From Alteromonas sp. CI.11.F.A3 (GTDB taxonomy: Bacteria > Pseudomonadota > Gammaproteobacteria > Enterobacterales > Alteromonadaceae): a stretch of DNA of 64,000 nt. The position numbers and the translations under genes were made by a program. The stretch spans positions 1,550,001 to 1,614,000 of the forward strand of contig NZ_CP136708.1 in assembly GCF_032925565.1 (NCBI RefSeq). The letters are read 5' to 3'. The notes under the pieces were generated by a model. The model saw only the letters and a program-made list of their open reading frames with translations, did no database searches and had not been told where the DNA came from. Positions 63,411 through 64,000 of this stretch are shown one piece after another (position 1 is the first letter of the stretch; each line of letters starts with the position of its first letter).

Positions 63411-64000
63411 CACTGGTAGCTTTTTTCATATATTGCTGAAACGCGTTCGATAGAGTAATGATCTTGCATAAACCGCCTTGCACCAGCTCCCATCGCTTTT
63501 AACTGTTTTCTATCAGTGTTAGCGGCCTGTAGTTGTGTGCTCCAGGTTAACATATCCGAAAGTGAATAAATGACACCATTCTTCCCATTAGTAATGACGT
63601 TAGGTATTTCTCCAACATCTGACGAAAACGCAGGGATTCCTCGCGCCATGGCTTCAAGCAATGACATCGGGAGCCCTTCAGTGGTTGAATTTATCAATAA
63701 GGCATCTTTGTCATGGTAAATTTCATCTTCGTCAAGTATAGCGCCATGAAACCTCACAACGTTATCTAAGGATAACGAGGTGGTTAACTGTTGTAGTGTT
63801 TCCATCTCCGGGCCATCGCCGTAAATATGCAGGCTGGCGTACTGATAGCATTCATGATATTTGAATGCCTCCAACAAGTGTGCAAGATTTTTAAGAGGTA
63901 CCAATCTACACACAGCACATAATTGTAGGCTATCACGTTCGCCTATTTTTACTGGCTCACTTGGGATAGGGACACCATTTTCTATTACTTCTATTGAACT
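63410..64000 (-). CDS. Glycosyltransferase family 4, C-terminal part (5' end outside window)
   Basis: The open frame continues to the window edge, so the true start is beyond 64000. The visible 196 residues begin SSIEVIENGVPIPSEPVKIG and cover the donor-binding half of a GT4 enzyme: LCAVCRLVPLKNLAHLLEAF, LHIYGDGPEMETLQQL, LLINSTTEGLPMSLLEAMARGIPAFSSDVGEIPNVI and the C-terminal helix. The E(x7)E motif is present as EGLPMSLLE. It is co-transcribed with the GT4 gene downstream. Confidence 0.88.
   Translation of the reverse strand, partial: SSIEVIENGVPIPSEPVKIGERDSLQLCAVCRLVPLKNLAHLLEAFKYHECYQYASLHIYGDGPEMETLQQLTTSLSLDNVVRFHGAILDEDEIYHDKDALLINSTTEGLPMSLLEAMARGIPAFSSDVGEIPNVITNGKNGVIYSLSDMLTWSTQLQAANTDRKQLKAMGAGARRFMQDHYSIERVSAIYEKSYQ

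Overview
The window is about 64 kb of a Gram-negative gammaproteobacterial chromosome. Gene content and protein style point to the Alteromonadaceae (Alteromonas or a close relative): an XrtA/PEP-CTERM-type exopolysaccharide locus, hldE close to glnE, an Azotobacter-type 7Fe ferredoxin, a VcgC/VcgE-like protein, many GTG/TTG starts and moderate-to-low GC. The genus is an inference from gene content. I saw no rRNA, tRNA, CRISPR array, insertion sequence or prophage.

Positions 1-39,800 are mostly housekeeping and envelope genes in short operons. In order they are: a truncated membrane protein; an Mpo1-like membrane protein; a crotonase; an ECF-like sigma factor paired with a large membrane Ser/Thr kinase; an AraC-type regulator; a giant PKD-type lipoprotein; a double-glycine-leader peptide followed by a small L7/L12-C-terminal-like protein; a COG2509 flavoprotein; fdxA; a TrmH-family methyltransferase; a YlqF/RbgA-like GTPase with a transglutaminase-like ORF behind it; a DUF2780 protein; a WbuC cupin; a small lipoprotein; an amino-acid-type attenuator before an XRE gene and upp; a LacI regulator; a GAF protein; tdk; a GGDEF-EAL protein; a frameshifted solute-binding-like gene; a FadE-type acyl-CoA dehydrogenase; an RND/LolA-like/outer-membrane-barrel operon; an LpxL-type acyltransferase; a TcpQ-domain protein; glnE; and a DUF350 protein.

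Positions 40,400-64,000 form the cell-surface polysaccharide region. After hldE come the XrtA-associated ATPase and a minus-strand operon (Wza-like export lipoprotein, Wzz-like chain-length protein, BY-kinase, TIGR03016-type outer membrane barrel). A plus-strand operon diverges from it: priming glycosylphosphotransferase, exosortase with an intact Cys/Arg/His triad, FemAB-like acetyltransferase, O-antigen-ligase/Wzy-like polymerase, glycosyltransferases, sulfotransferase and a secreted beta-helix protein. A second sulfotransferase, a Wzx flippase, a DxD glycosyltransferase-like protein, an acyltransferase-3 and two GT4 enzymes follow; the last runs off the window. Together these encode a Wzx/Wzy-type, probably sulfated and acylated exopolysaccharide. 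No PEP-CTERM substrate protein is visible.

The most unusual items are: (1) the sigma factor, whose usual acidic region-2 motif is replaced by Asn-Thr-Thr-Ser, next to a kinase with two extracytoplasmic Kre9/KNH-like repeats; (2) the GG-leader peptide plus L7/L12-like protein pair; (3) a complete attenuator with a Phe/Tyr/Asn-rich leader peptide in front of genes unrelated to aromatic amino-acid synthesis; and (4) a 13-bp perfect inverted repeat covering the ribosome binding site of an unknown gene.
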